NCBI GenBank assembly: GCA_016201205.1
Contig: JACQDF010000031.1
Location: 1-43,671 of the forward strand
Length of the DNA: 43,671 bases
Direction: 5' to 3'
Source: Acidobacteriota bacterium
GTDB taxonomy: Bacteria; Acidobacteriota; Terriglobia; Bryobacterales; Bryobacteraceae
Positions within the stretch are counted from its first letter, which is position 1; each line of letters opens with the position of its first letter. Below are positions 1-8,019 of this stretch, one piece after another. A program made the position numbers and the translations under genes. The notes under the pieces are model-generated. The model was not told where the DNA came from. It worked only from the letters and a program-made list of their open reading frames with translations, and did no database searches.

Positions 1-1
1 G

Positions 2-127
2 GTCTGCCGGGGTTGCCACGCTGAAGCGAACAGCCCCTGTCCGAGAACACAGGATTGCGCCGGCTGCCACATGAAAGCCAGCTCACCGGCGCCGCGGCTG
101 CGGTTCACCGATCACCGGATTCGCTGA
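2..127 (+). CDS. C-terminal end of a multihaem c-type cytochrome (partial)
   Basis: The reading frame is open from the window edge to a TGA at 125-127 and encodes 41 residues. It contains two haem-c attachment motifs, CRGCH near its start and CAGCH in the middle. The second is followed at once by a Met (CAGCHM) and the frame ends in FTDHRIR. A CxxCHM followed by FTDHRI is typical of the C-terminus of periplasmic multihaem cytochromes with doubled CxxCH motifs, often fused to TPR repeats in Acidobacteria and Planctomycetes. The gene converges on the receptor gene, whose stop lies 15 bases away. Only the tail is visible, so the haem number and any fused domain cannot be judged. Confidence 0.6.
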   Translation, partial: VCRGCHAEANSPCPRTQDCAGCHMKASSPAPRLRFTDHRIR

Positions 128-142
128 GCAACCTGCGGGCAA

Positions 143-3100
143 TTAAAAGTAGAACTTCGCCGCCAACTGGACAAAGCGCGGATCGCGTACTGAATTGATC
201 GCGCCGAAACCGTACCGCCCTCCTCCGCCGCCGCGCGACGTTGGCAGGTTGGTGACCGCGCCCGTGCGCGGATCGAACTGAACCGAGCGGTTGAAATCGG
301 AGAACTGGGTGTGGTTCCAGGCGTTGAACATCTCGAAGCGCAGTTGCAGGAACCTGGACTCCGTGAAGCTTACGTTCTTGAAGACGGAGATATCCCAGTT
401 GTTGATGCCCGGACGGCGGACGATGTAGCGCGCCGATTCAAGACCTGCCGAGCCAACCAGGGGAGCGCGGAAGACGCTGGTGTCGATCCAGGCGTCAATG
501 GCCTTGCTGCCGGTGATCGGATTGCCGGCCAGCGACACGCGCGGCCCCACGTTCTCCGACCCGGTGTAAACGCGGTTCAACTCTCCGCCGATGCCGGAAA
601 ACCCGAGACCGATGTTGCCGGGGAATCCCTGCTGGAAGGTGGTGATGCCGGAGATCATCCAGCCGTTGACGATCGTTCTCCCCACCTTGTTATCCAGAAA
701 GTTGCTGCTCCGCGCAAGCTTGGGGATCTCATAGACATAATTGAGCACCAGTATGTGCGGGACGTCGTAATCGAGGTAACCGTAGTTGCCCATGCGGTAA
801 TTGAAGGGGTGCAGCTCATCCTGATCGCCGTTGGCAATGCCCAGCGTCTTGGACCAGGTATAGGCAGCGCCGAACTGCAATCCGTTGCGGAAGTTGCGGT
901 TCAGTTGGACTTGCAGCGCGTTGTAGTTGGAGACCGCGCCGAACTGGGTGATGGGCACGTTTTGATAGCCGGGGTAGGGCCGGTACAAGTTGGCCATCTT
1001 CGCGGTGCGGCCGTCGCTGGTCGGGTTGGAGACCGTGGGGTCCTGATTCTGCGGCAGCCAGGCGCTTCTCAGCGGCAGAGCGTTCACGTTAAAACGATTG
1101 AGCAGGTGCCAGCCGCGAGTGCCGACATAGCCTGCATCGAGCAGGAAGCCGCCTTTGATCTCGCGCTGGATGCTGATGTTGTAGCTGAGCGTGGTCGGCA
1201 AATGGCCTCCAACGTCGAACCCTCGCACGTCGCCGGGGAAGTACGTGCCTTGCAGATTGGCGATCTGGTTCAGATTGCCGAAATAGAAAGTGGGGCGATT
1301 GGTGGAAGGCGGATTGGGCAGCATGTCAAACACCGGGTTGCCCTGGAAACGGTCATAGTAGAAACCACCACCGGCGCGCAGGACCGTCCTGGGAAGGAAT
1401 TGATACGCAAAACCGACCCGAGGCGCATAGTGCAGACCGCGGTTGTTGAGCAGGCCGGCGGGGTATCCGTCCTTGCCGGCCAGTCCCATGCCGTTGGCAT
1501 ACAGGCCATTGACAAAGCCTTTGCCCGTGTTGACGATGGAACTGATCAGGGCGCGTGGGACAACCGCTCCCGTAACCGGATTGACGCCTACCGCGGCTCC
1601 GTTCACAAGGGCGGGCTGTATCAGCGCCGCCGTATTCTGCAAGTTGTACAGCGCCGGGTTGAAGGAGCTGGTTTGCAGCGCGGCATCGTACTGCGGTTGG
1701 ATCCAATAGAACCGGATGCCGTAGTCGAGGGTGAATTTGGAATTCACACGCCAACTGTCCTGGACGTAGAATTCAGCATTCCAACTGCGGTATTGGCCGT
1801 TCAGAACAACGTTGGATTGCGCCAGACGCTGGAAATTACCCACGATCGCGTTCGAGTAAGCCCAGTTCGTGTCCCCTGGATTCTGGCTGTCCCGGTCAAA
1901 CCAGATGTCACCGTTGACGCTGGTGAAGGCCGTCTGATCCTTCTGGCTCTTGTGCAGGTAGAAGCCGCCCTTTAGCGTGTGCGTGCCCCAGACTTTCGAG
2001 ATGTTGTCCGTGATGTCCCAGGTGTGGTTGAAGTTGCGGAATGGAGTGCCGTTGAAGCCCGTGAACGGAGCGTTCGGCACGCCGCCGTAGCGCCAGTTCT
2101 GAACCAGGGCGAGCTTATCGGCGTCGGGGAAGGGCATTTTGTAGCTCAGGCTCAGCTTGGCGCGGTCAAACGTCTTGTCCACCGGGTCGATGTTGAGCAC
2201 GTTCTTCGAGGAGCCGAAGATGAACTCGTTGGTCAGCGTCGGATTGACGATCGTGGTCAGGTTCGTGATCAGGCTCCAGCCGGGGTTGCCGAAGTTCATG
2301 GGCGCGTAGGGGATGTTGTAGTCGGCACTCCACTGGCCGTAGGACATGTTTCGCGAGCTGACGGTGTACATGTAGCGCGAGTAGAGGCGCCATTTTTCGT
2401 TGATGTTATAGTCGCCACGGAAAACGTTCTCGCGCCGCGGGAACTGGTCGGAGACCTGCGTCTGGTAGTTGAACTGGTTGTCGTTTGCGTTCGGAGTCGG
2501 GTAGAAGTTGAGGATCTTCTGGCCATCAGGGTTGATGCGGCTGGCGGGGATGATGTTGCCGGGAAAACAGCCGGCGCCGCCGGAGTTGGTGGCGCAGGGG
2601 AGGCCGGACAGCGGATCGCGAATGAAGACCGAGCGGCCGTCGCCTTCTCGGGTCTGGGAGAAGTCGCCGCGGCGCTGCGCCTCGGTGGGCACGGTGACGT
2701 TCCGCAGCGAGTTGGCGGCGAGCTGCTGCTGCCATTCCATGCCGACAAAGAAGAACAGCTTGTCGCGGTTCTTGTTGAAGTTCGTCTTGGGGATCAACAC
2801 CGGGCCTCCGGCGTTGAAGCCGGCGAAATTGTACCGGTAAAGCTGCCGCGAGCGAGCCTGGCCGTTTGCCTGGGGCTGCTGGTTGTTCAGCCAGTTGTTG
2901 GCATTCAGCCCCTCGTGGCGGTGGAACAGGTAGCCGGTTCCGTGGAAGTCGCGCGAGCCGGACTTCGTGATGACATTGATTTGGGCGCCGGAGGAGCGTC
3001 CGAACTCAGCCGGTGCGGCATTGGTGAGGACCTTGAATTCGGCGATTTGATCCATGTTCATGGTGGCCAGCACGCCGCCATTGGAGCCGGTGTCGATGTT

Positions 3101-3685
3101 GGTGACGCCGTCCACGGTAAGGTTGTTGGCGTTATTGCGGTTGCCATTGATCGCTCCGCCGATTCCGCCGTTCTGGACGACACCAGGGAGGGTACGTGTC
3201 AATTGCAGAAAGTCGCGAGTCAGCAACGCGAGGTTCACCACCTGACTGCTGTTCAGCACGCCGGATCGTTCAGCGCCCGTCGTCTTGATTTCTTCGCCCT
3301 TCGCTTCGACAACGATGGACTCGGTGACGGCGCCGACTTCGAGTGTGATTCGCCCCAGGTCGATGCGGTCATTGGCGAAAACCTTTACTTCTTTGCGCTC
3401 GAAACGCGAGAAGCCGCTGGCCTCGATCCGCACGGAATACACCGATGGCTTCAGCGGGTTGAAGAAGAAGATGCCCTCGGCGTTAGTCACAGTTTCGCGC
3501 TGGTCGCCTTGATTCACGTCGGTCAGCACAACCTTGGCACTGGGGATCACAGCCCCCTGCTTGTCCAGAATGGTGCCGCCAATTGAACCCGAAACCTGCT
3601 GGCTCCAACCAAGCGTGGACGCCAGCAGAAGGGTAGCAACGGCGGAAAACGAAGACACCAGCCAGTGGGGACGCATGTGATGCAT
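143..3685 (-). CDS. Oar-like TonB-dependent outer-membrane receptor with carboxypeptidase-regulatory domain
   Basis: This 1180-residue protein begins with a signal peptide (MHHMRPHWLVSSF..., probable cleavage near LGWSQQ). A CarboxypepD_reg-like beta-sandwich follows at about residues 28-115 (GSIGGTILDKQGAVIPSAKV), then a plug-like region (LTVDGVTNIDTG, EFGRSSGAQINVITKSG) and a long beta-barrel ending in Phe (AAKFYF), as outer-membrane barrels do. The family is the large Oar/OmpA-related TonB receptors abundant in Acidobacteria, thought to import oligomeric substrates. The frame stays open upstream to 3814, but the ATG at 3685 has a GGGAGG Shine-Dalgarno about six bases before it and a signal peptide directly after it, so it is preferred. 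An imperfect inverted repeat (TTGGG-TAA-CCCCAA) at 3717-3730 lies just upstream and could be regulatory. No SusD-like partner is adjacent. The substrate is unknown. Confidence 0.9.
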   Translation of the reverse strand: MHHMRPHWLVSSFSAVATLLLASTLGWSQQVSGSIGGTILDKQGAVIPSAKVVLTDVNQGDQRETVTNAEGIFFFNPLKPSVYSVRIEASGFSRFERKEVKVFANDRIDLGRITLEVGAVTESIVVEAKGEEIKTTGAERSGVLNSSQVVNLALLTRDFLQLTRTLPGVVQNGGIGGAINGNRNNANNLTVDGVTNIDTGSNGGVLATMNMDQIAEFKVLTNAAPAEFGRSSGAQINVITKSGSRDFHGTGYLFHRHEGLNANNWLNNQQPQANGQARSRQLYRYNFAGFNAGGPVLIPKTNFNKNRDKLFFFVGMEWQQQLAANSLRNVTVPTEAQRRGDFSQTREGDGRSVFIRDPLSGLPCATNSGGAGCFPGNIIPASRINPDGQKILNFYPTPNANDNQFNYQTQVSDQFPRRENVFRGDYNINEKWRLYSRYMYTVSSRNMSYGQWSADYNIPYAPMNFGNPGWSLITNLTTIVNPTLTNEFIFGSSKNVLNIDPVDKTFDRAKLSLSYKMPFPDADKLALVQNWRYGGVPNAPFTGFNGTPFRNFNHTWDITDNISKVWGTHTLKGGFYLHKSQKDQTAFTSVNGDIWFDRDSQNPGDTNWAYSNAIVGNFQRLAQSNVVLNGQYRSWNAEFYVQDSWRVNSKFTLDYGIRFYWIQPQYDAALQTSSFNPALYNLQNTAALIQPALVNGAAVGVNPVTGAVVPRALISSIVNTGKGFVNGLYANGMGLAGKDGYPAGLLNNRGLHYAPRVGFAYQFLPRTVLRAGGGFYYDRFQGNPVFDMLPNPPSTNRPTFYFGNLNQIANLQGTYFPGDVRGFDVGGHLPTTLSYNISIQREIKGGFLLDAGYVGTRGWHLLNRFNVNALPLRSAWLPQNQDPTVSNPTSDGRTAKMANLYRPYPGYQNVPITQFGAVSNYNALQVQLNRNFRNGLQFGAAYTWSKTLGIANGDQDELHPFNYRMGNYGYLDYDVPHILVLNYVYEIPKLARSSNFLDNKVGRTIVNGWMISGITTFQQGFPGNIGLGFSGIGGELNRVYTGSENVGPRVSLAGNPITGSKAIDAWIDTSVFRAPLVGSAGLESARYIVRRPGINNWDISVFKNVSFTESRFLQLRFEMFNAWNHTQFSDFNRSVQFDPRTGAVTNLPTSRGGGGGRYGFGAINSVRDPRFVQLAAKFYF

Positions 3686-3833
3686 CGAACCCTCCCTTTT
3701 ACGTGCAGGTATCGTATTGGGTAACCCCAACGATTGGAGACAGCATATCAGAGTTGTGCGTGGGTGGGGGAGGGGGTCGGTCATGCCTTTCATTGAGGAT
3801 CCTGGTGCTGTCAACGCGCGGCATAATCAATGT

Positions 3834-4091
3834 GTGGCACTCACAGTTAGAACCGCGGTATCACTTCGCCGAACCTTGTTCCAGGAGACCGAAGCGCTGG
3901 CCAACCGTTTGCGGCTGACGCGCAGCGGGTTGTTCTCGAGGGCGCTGGAGGAGTTCGTCCGCCGCCAGCAGGGCCAGGAATTGCTGCGGCAGCTTAACGT
4001 CGCGTACGACGACGCCCCGGATGCATCGGAGCGATCCTTGCATGACGAAATGGTGACGTTGCAGCGCCGCATGGTGAAAGGGAAACGGTGA
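3834..4091 (+). CDS. Ribbon-helix-helix (MazE/CopG-type) antitoxin
   Basis: This 85-residue protein has a short N-terminal strand (VRTAVSLRRTLF) followed by two helices (ETEALANRLRLTRSGLFSRALEEFVRR), the layout of a ribbon-helix-helix DNA-binding domain. The acidic C-terminal tail (YDDAPDASERSLHDEM) is typical of toxin-neutralising segments of MazE-like antitoxins. It overlaps the following mazF remnant by four bases (GTGA), the usual arrangement of antitoxin-toxin pairs. The GTG at 3834 gives a protein of family length. An in-frame ATG at 3783 has a stronger purine-rich Shine-Dalgarno but would add 17 residues unlike the family. In an intact system the protein would bind MazF and repress its own promoter. 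Here the toxin is destroyed, so the antitoxin is an orphan unless it acts on a toxin elsewhere. Confidence 0.7.
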   Translation: MALTVRTAVSLRRTLFQETEALANRLRLTRSGLFSRALEEFVRRQQGQELLRQLNVAYDDAPDASERSLHDEMVTLQRRMVKGKR

Positions 4092-4263
4092 TCCGCCAGG
4101 GAGCCCTCTATTGGGTCGACCTCGGTGACCCGATTGGCTCTCGCCCGGCAACGTTTTGCTGCGCGCGGGCGAAGGCAACCTGCCCAAACGGAGCGTGGTG
4201 AACAGCAGATTCGCCGGTTGCGCACGCTGCGGCCCGGGCTTCGGCCTGGGCCGGGCATGCTAG
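4088..4263 (+). pseudogene. mazF endoribonuclease toxin remnant with internal deletion
   Basis: The GTG at 4088 opens with IRQGALYWVDLGDPIGS, the classic MazF/PemK N-terminus. About 20 codons in, the frame breaks and stops at 4199-4201. From 4144, in another frame, the sequence reads PGNVLLRAGEGNLPKRSVVN, the conserved MazF segment that normally lies about 60-80 residues into the protein. The stretch between them (RRPVLVVQ... in the family) is missing, so an internal deletion has joined the N-terminus to the middle out of frame. After SVVN the sequence no longer follows MazF and stops at 4261-4263, seven bases before glpK. The toxin cannot be functional. The parts are recognisable without alignment, but the deletion edges (roughly 4125-4146) are approximate. 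Confidence 0.75.
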
Positions 4264-4269
4264 TCTGGC

Positions 4270-5745
4270 ATGGTGCCTTTTCTTCTTGCTCTGGACGAAG
4301 GAACAACCAGCGCGCGCGCCGTACTCTACGACGAGCGCGGCCGGCGGCTGGCGATGGAGTCGAATCCGATCGATTGCATGTACCCGCACCCGGGCTGGGT
4401 CGAGCAAAACGCCGACCAGATCTGGAGTGCACAACTGGATGCGGCGCTGCGCGTCTTAGACCGCAGCGGCGTGAGAGCGGGTGAAGTCGCCGCCATCGGA
4501 ATCACCAATCAGCGTGAAACCACCATCGTCTGGGAGCGCGCCACCGGTCGCCCGGTCGCTCCCGCCATCGTCTGGCAGTGCCGTCGAACGGCGGACTACT
4601 GCACTCAACTGGCCGCCATCCGTGGTTCGATGATTACCGCGAAGACCGGCCTGGTGGTGGATGCCTATTTCTCGGCGAGTAAGATTCGCTGGATTCTCGA
4701 AAATGTGCCTGGAGCGCGGAAGCGCGCCGAAGACGGCGATCTGCTGTTCGGCAATGTCGATACCTGGCTGATCTGGAAGCTGACGGATGGCGGCACGCAC
4801 GTGACGGATCCCTCCAACGCTTCGCGGACCATGCTCATGAACCTGGAATCGGGCGACTGGGATGATGAGCTGCTGGCGCTGTTCGAGGCGCCGCGAGCGA
4901 TGCTGCCGCGCATTGTTCCATCCAGCAGCGTGGTTGCCGAAACCGCCGCCGGGCATCTCGGCGCCGCCGTGCCGATTGCGGGCATCGCCGGCGATCAGCA
5001 GGCAGCGCTGTTCGGGCAGACGTGCTTCCGGCCTGGCCTGAGCAAGAACACGTATGGCACCGGATGTTTCGGGCTGATGCATACCGGCGGCCACCGGCCA
5101 GTCTCGAAGAACAAGCTGCTGGCCACGCGGGCTGCCCAGGTGAGCTCGCCGCAGTTCGCGGTGGAAGGAGCGGTGTTCATCGCCGGAGCCGCCGTCCAAT
5201 GGCTGCGGGACAGCTTGGGTCTGATCGCAACGGCGGCTGAGTCCGAAGCGGTGGCGTCCTCGGTCCCCGATGCGGGAGGTGTGTATTTTGTGCCCGCCTT
5301 TGTTGGTCTCGGAGCGCCGCACTGGGATTCTTCCGCGCGCGGAACCATCACCGGCCTGACGCGGGGCGCCTCGCGCGCGCATATCGTGCGTGCAACGCTG
5401 GAGAGCATCGCCTATCAAACCCGCGAGCTGATTGAAGCGATGGAAGCCGACAGCGGCGAGCGACTGACCGAGCTGCGCGTCGACGGCGGCGCCACCAGCA
5501 ACAATTTCCTCATGCAGTTCCAGGCCGATATCCTGGGCCGTCGCATCGTCCGTCCATCCGATGTCGAGACAACAGCCTTGGGCACGGCTTACCTGGCCGG
5601 ATTGGCCGCCGGCGTGTGGAAGAGCCTCGAAGAGCTCGAGCGCTTCTGGCAGATCGACCGCGCCTTCGAGCCGCACATGAGCGATCCGGAGCGGAATCGG
5701 CTGTGGGAAGGCTGGAAGACGGCAGTGCGGAAGTGCCGCGGGTAG
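4270..5745 (+). CDS. glpK: Glycerol kinase
   Basis: This 491-residue FGGY-family kinase phosphorylates glycerol with ATP to glycerol-3-phosphate in the cytoplasm. Supporting segments are the N-terminal phosphate-binding LALDEGTTSARAVLYD, GWVEQNADQIW, the ribokinase-like hinge GITNQRETTIVWERATGRP, the ATPase segment GIAGDQQAALFGQ, the signature KNTYGTGCFGLMHTG, and the C-terminal LRVDGGATSNNFLMQFQADI. The length matches the family (about 500 residues). The ATG at 4270 is right for the family N-terminus. The gene begins seven bases after the mazF remnant and is followed 11 bases later by the lyase gene, so the two may share a transcript. No glpF or glpD is adjacent. Confidence 0.95.
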   Translation: MVPFLLALDEGTTSARAVLYDERGRRLAMESNPIDCMYPHPGWVEQNADQIWSAQLDAALRVLDRSGVRAGEVAAIGITNQRETTIVWERATGRPVAPAIVWQCRRTADYCTQLAAIRGSMITAKTGLVVDAYFSASKIRWILENVPGARKRAEDGDLLFGNVDTWLIWKLTDGGTHVTDPSNASRTMLMNLESGDWDDELLALFEAPRAMLPRIVPSSSVVAETAAGHLGAAVPIAGIAGDQQAALFGQTCFRPGLSKNTYGTGCFGLMHTGGHRPVSKNKLLATRAAQVSSPQFAVEGAVFIAGAAVQWLRDSLGLIATAAESEAVASSVPDAGGVYFVPAFVGLGAPHWDSSARGTITGLTRGASRAHIVRATLESIAYQTRELIEAMEADSGERLTELRVDGGATSNNFLMQFQADILGRRIVRPSDVETTALGTAYLAGLAAGVWKSLEELERFWQIDRAFEPHMSDPERNRLWEGWKTAVRKCRG

Positions 5746-5756
5746 AGCGAACTGAT

Positions 5757-6890
5757 ATGATTCTCGCGCTGCTCACGTTCGCCTTGGCTGCCCAGGATCC
5801 GCCCGCTGAGTGGATCGAGCCGGCCACCGGCCATCGCGTCATCCGCCTGTCCCGGGAGCCGGGAACCGCCAGCTTCTACTTCCATCAGAACGGCTACGCC
5901 GGCGACAAGCTGGTCGTCTCCAACCGGCGTGGCTTGGCCACGATCCATCTCAAGACCCGCGAGATCGAGCAGATCATGGAAGGCCGCGCCAGCCAGGTTG
6001 TCGTCGGCCGCAAGACGAGGTTCGCCTTCTACCTGCGCGACAACTCGATCTTCGCCACCCACGTTGATACGAAACAAACGCGCGAGATCACCAAACTTCC
6101 GGAAGGATTCCGGCCCGGCTCCGGCCTCGCTGTCAACGCTGAGGAAACCTTGCTCGCCGGCAGCTTTGTCGAGAAAAGCGCCCCGCCTGCTCCCCTCGTT
6201 CAACCCTCCGGACGCGGCGGAACGCTGGAGACGCGTTGGGCAGCGCGCCTGCCGATGCGTCTGTACACGGTCAATATCAAAACCGGCGGGATCAAGACCC
6301 TTCATCCCTCCACCGACTGGCTGAATCACGTGCAATTCTCGCCCACGGATCCGAACCTGATCATGTTCTGCCATGAGGGGCCGTGGCACAAGGTCGACCG
6401 TATCTGGACGATTCGCACCGACGGCACGGGTCTGGAGAAGATCCACACCCGCACGATGGAGATGGAGATCGCCGGGCACGAATTCTTCTCCGCCGACGGC
6501 AGACTCATCTGGTACGATCTGCAAACTCCGAAATCCAAAGTCTTCTGGCTGGCCGGCCATAACATGGCCACCAAGGAAAAGATCCGCTACAGCGTGCAGC
6601 GTGAGCACTGGTCCGTTCACTTCCATGCTTCGCCGGACGGGAGGCTGTTCGCCGGCGATGGCGGCGGCCCACAGAGCGTCGCGGCGCCGGGCAATGGCCA
6701 GTGGATCTACCTGTTCACGCCCCGCAACGGCGCGCTCGAAGCCGAGCGGCTGGTGGACCTGAGCAAGCACGACTACTCGCTCGAACCCAACGTCACCTTC
6801 ACCCCGGATGGCAAATGGATCGTCTTCCGCTCGAACATGCATGGGCCAACGCATGTGTATGCGGTGGAGACGGGCAAGCAAGGTTCCTGA
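5757..6890 (+). CDS. Oligogalacturonate lyase-like seven-bladed beta-propeller (PL22-type)
   Basis: This 377-residue protein has the features of oligogalacturonate lyase, which cleaves unsaturated pectin-derived oligogalacturonides by beta-elimination using a metal held by His residues. Visible landmarks are EWIEPATGHRVIRLSREPG at the N-terminus, FCHEGPWHKVDRIWTI, MEIAGHEFFSADGRLIWYDL, REHWSVHFHASPDGRLFAGD and the last blade FTPDGKWIVFRSNMHG. The starting segment ILALLTFALAAQD looks like a short signal peptide, suggesting export; the E. coli-type enzyme is cytoplasmic, so this is a point of difference. The ATG at 5757 is chosen because it begins this segment; the frame is open further upstream inside glpK. 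WD40-like TolB-type propellers are the main alternative. Confidence 0.75.
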   Translation: MILALLTFALAAQDPPAEWIEPATGHRVIRLSREPGTASFYFHQNGYAGDKLVVSNRRGLATIHLKTREIEQIMEGRASQVVVGRKTRFAFYLRDNSIFATHVDTKQTREITKLPEGFRPGSGLAVNAEETLLAGSFVEKSAPPAPLVQPSGRGGTLETRWAARLPMRLYTVNIKTGGIKTLHPSTDWLNHVQFSPTDPNLIMFCHEGPWHKVDRIWTIRTDGTGLEKIHTRTMEMEIAGHEFFSADGRLIWYDLQTPKSKVFWLAGHNMATKEKIRYSVQREHWSVHFHASPDGRLFAGDGGGPQSVAAPGNGQWIYLFTPRNGALEAERLVDLSKHDYSLEPNVTFTPDGKWIVFRSNMHGPTHVYAVETGKQGS

Positions 6891-6923
6891 TCAGGCGGTT
6901 GGGCAGGCAGGAGTTGACTTGAA

Positions 6924-7000
6924 TGGTGGGCGCGACAGGACTCGAACCTGTGACCTCCTGCGTGTGAAGCAGGCGCTCTAACCAACTGAGCTACGCGCCC
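6924..7000 (-). tRNA. tRNA-Val(CAC), CCA encoded
   Basis: Read on the minus strand, the sequence folds as a complete cloverleaf. The acceptor stem is GGGCGCG/CGCGCCC with discriminator A, the D-arm is AGCTCAGTTGGTTAGAGC, the anticodon stem CCTGC/GCAGG encloses the loop TTCACAC (anticodon CAC, valine), and the T-arm is CAGGTTCGAGTCCTG. The CCA end is encoded at 6924-6926. A partial second copy covering only the 3' half lies at 18682-18729, which makes this locus one arm of a segmental duplication. Confidence 0.95.
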
Positions 7001-7013
7001 ACATGGAAGTTTT

Positions 7014-7044
7014 ATTCTAGAACATCCCGGCTCGGGAATGCCAG
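7014..7044 (-). promoter_or_regulatory. Candidate promoter of tRNA-Val
   Basis: On the minus strand a -10-like TAGAAT (7014-7019) lies 13 bases upstream of the tRNA 5' end, with a -35-like CTGGCA (7039-7044) separated by 19 bases, longer than the usual 17. The -10 matches consensus at five of six positions and the -35 at four. The position suits a short tRNA leader. In the second copy near 18730 the -10 is deleted. Confidence 0.35.
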
Positions 7045-7077
7045 GCTCGCGGAAGGACCAGACGGACCAGACGGACC

Positions 7078-7150
7078 ATGAACCTCACCCCCATTGAGAA
7101 AACCTCTCACCGGCAACGCCGAATTCAAGAATCTACTGTGGCTCGCCGGC
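7078..7150 (+). pseudogene. Chitosanase gene fragment
   Basis: The ATG at 7078 and the next codons (MNLTPIEK) match the intact chitosanase gene at 18771 (MNLTPIQK). The copy then jumps to the segment corresponding to 19023-19070 (NAEFKNLL...), losing about 230 bases. Homology stops abruptly at 7150, next to the end of the TIGR03437 protein gene. No functional product is possible. It marks the left edge of the accessory block. Confidence 0.85.
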
Positions 7151-7156
7151 GCGCAC

Positions 7157-8011
7157 TCACTGGATTGCCAGCGTGACTCCGGGCTGGCTGGGCGTGCCGC
7201 CCACGGTGACCACCAGCGGCACGGCGCTCCCAGAGGGCGCCCCGGGCGGGACTACAATGTTCAATTGCGAGAACCCGGCGACGCTCCAGGACGCCACGCC
7301 TGAGTACTGCACCTGAGCCGCGACGCCGCCGATCGTCACCGAGACCTGCGCCGCGGTCTGCGGGAGCGTATCGAGCGCAAGTTTGCCGTCGACTCCGGGA
7401 GGGTTGGTCTGGCCGTCGCCGGTGAGCAACAGCAGCAGCACCGATCCCTTCGGCGCGGGCGAAGCTGGCGAGTTGATGCTTCCATCCTGGTTCACGATGG
7501 CGCCCTGACCGGAACCGTTCTGCGAGGAAGTAAACAGACCCGGCGCGGCTGCCGCCACCGCCAGGATCACCGGTGGCGATTGCACCCCCTGGTATTCCGC
7601 CCGCACCTCGGTGGTGCTCTTCCCGGCCACGGCACACGGGACGATCACCGTGCTCTGGCCGGCGGAGACGTAGATGATGGGCGCGGGTACGCCGTCAAAC
7701 AGAAATCGCGTGCCGCCGGCGGGACCGATCCCACTGCCGAAGATGGTGATCATCTCGCCCGGAGCAACCGCGCCGCCCCGGAAGCTGGCGGCGTTCACCA
7801 CGCCCGCCGCGGTGAAGGACGGCCCCGGCGCCACGCCCCCTACCGTGCGGCTGAGCAGGTTGCCGCTTTTGTCGTAGACATAGGCGATGGTCTTGCCGTT
7901 TCCATAGTCGGCCGATAGCAGCCGTCCGGCGGCGTCGTAGGTGTACTTGACCGTCTCTGCGCGGGCAAGCATCAGCGCGACCGCCAGGAGTTGTGCGATT
8001 TGTGAGGTCAT
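7157..8011 (-). CDS. Secreted YD-repeat protein with TIGR03437-type C-terminal domain
   Basis: This protein of about 284 residues has a signal peptide (MTSQIAQLLAVALMLARAE) and two YD-type repeats (VKYTYDAAGRLLSADYGNGK and a YVYDKSGNLLS unit). The remaining ~220 residues form a beta-rich domain with NAASFRGGAVAPGEMITIFG, which resembles the TIGR03437 family described from Solibacter. A GTG at 8023 would overlap the RHS stop by four bases (GTGA) and add four residues; the ATG at 8011 gives the cleaner signal peptide. Either way it is translationally close to the upstream RHS gene. Its location at the 3' end of an RHS gene is where immunity genes often sit, but the fold looks like an extracellular adhesive or structural module, not an immunity protein. 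Function is not known. Confidence 0.75.
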   Translation of the reverse strand: MTSQIAQLLAVALMLARAETVKYTYDAAGRLLSADYGNGKTIAYVYDKSGNLLSRTVGGVAPGPSFTAAGVVNAASFRGGAVAPGEMITIFGSGIGPAGGTRFLFDGVPAPIIYVSAGQSTVIVPCAVAGKSTTEVRAEYQGVQSPPVILAVAAAAPGLFTSSQNGSGQGAIVNQDGSINSPASPAPKGSVLLLLLTGDGQTNPPGVDGKLALDTLPQTAAQVSVTIGGVAAQVQYSGVASWSVAGFSQLNIVVPPGAPSGSAVPLVVTVGGTPSQPGVTLAIQ

Positions 8012-8019
8012 GGTATTAG

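Larger units (their letters stand above)
6924..7150. repeat. Left direct repeat: tRNA-Val, spacer and chitosanase 5' fragment
   Basis: Three blocks match the region 18682-19070 in the same order and orientation. Block 1 (6924-6970) matches 18682-18729 with one inserted G on the right. Block 2 (about 7027-7101) matches about 18729-18795, apart from an extra GGACCAGAC-type unit on the left. Block 3 (7103-7150) matches 19023-19070 at 44 of 48 positions. In this copy about 230 bases of chitosanase sequence are missing between blocks 2 and 3, while the tRNA is complete. Confidence 0.85.

Noticed and set aside
311..3586. Long open frames on the plus strand antisense to the first TonB receptor
   Set aside because: They lie entirely over a clear receptor gene, read as Val/Asp/Arg-rich sequence with no domain, and are a usual result of GC-rich codon bias.
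3717..3730. Imperfect palindrome upstream of the first receptor gene as an operator
   Set aside because: It is short and imperfect with no regulator gene nearby; it is mentioned only as a possibility in the receptor entry.
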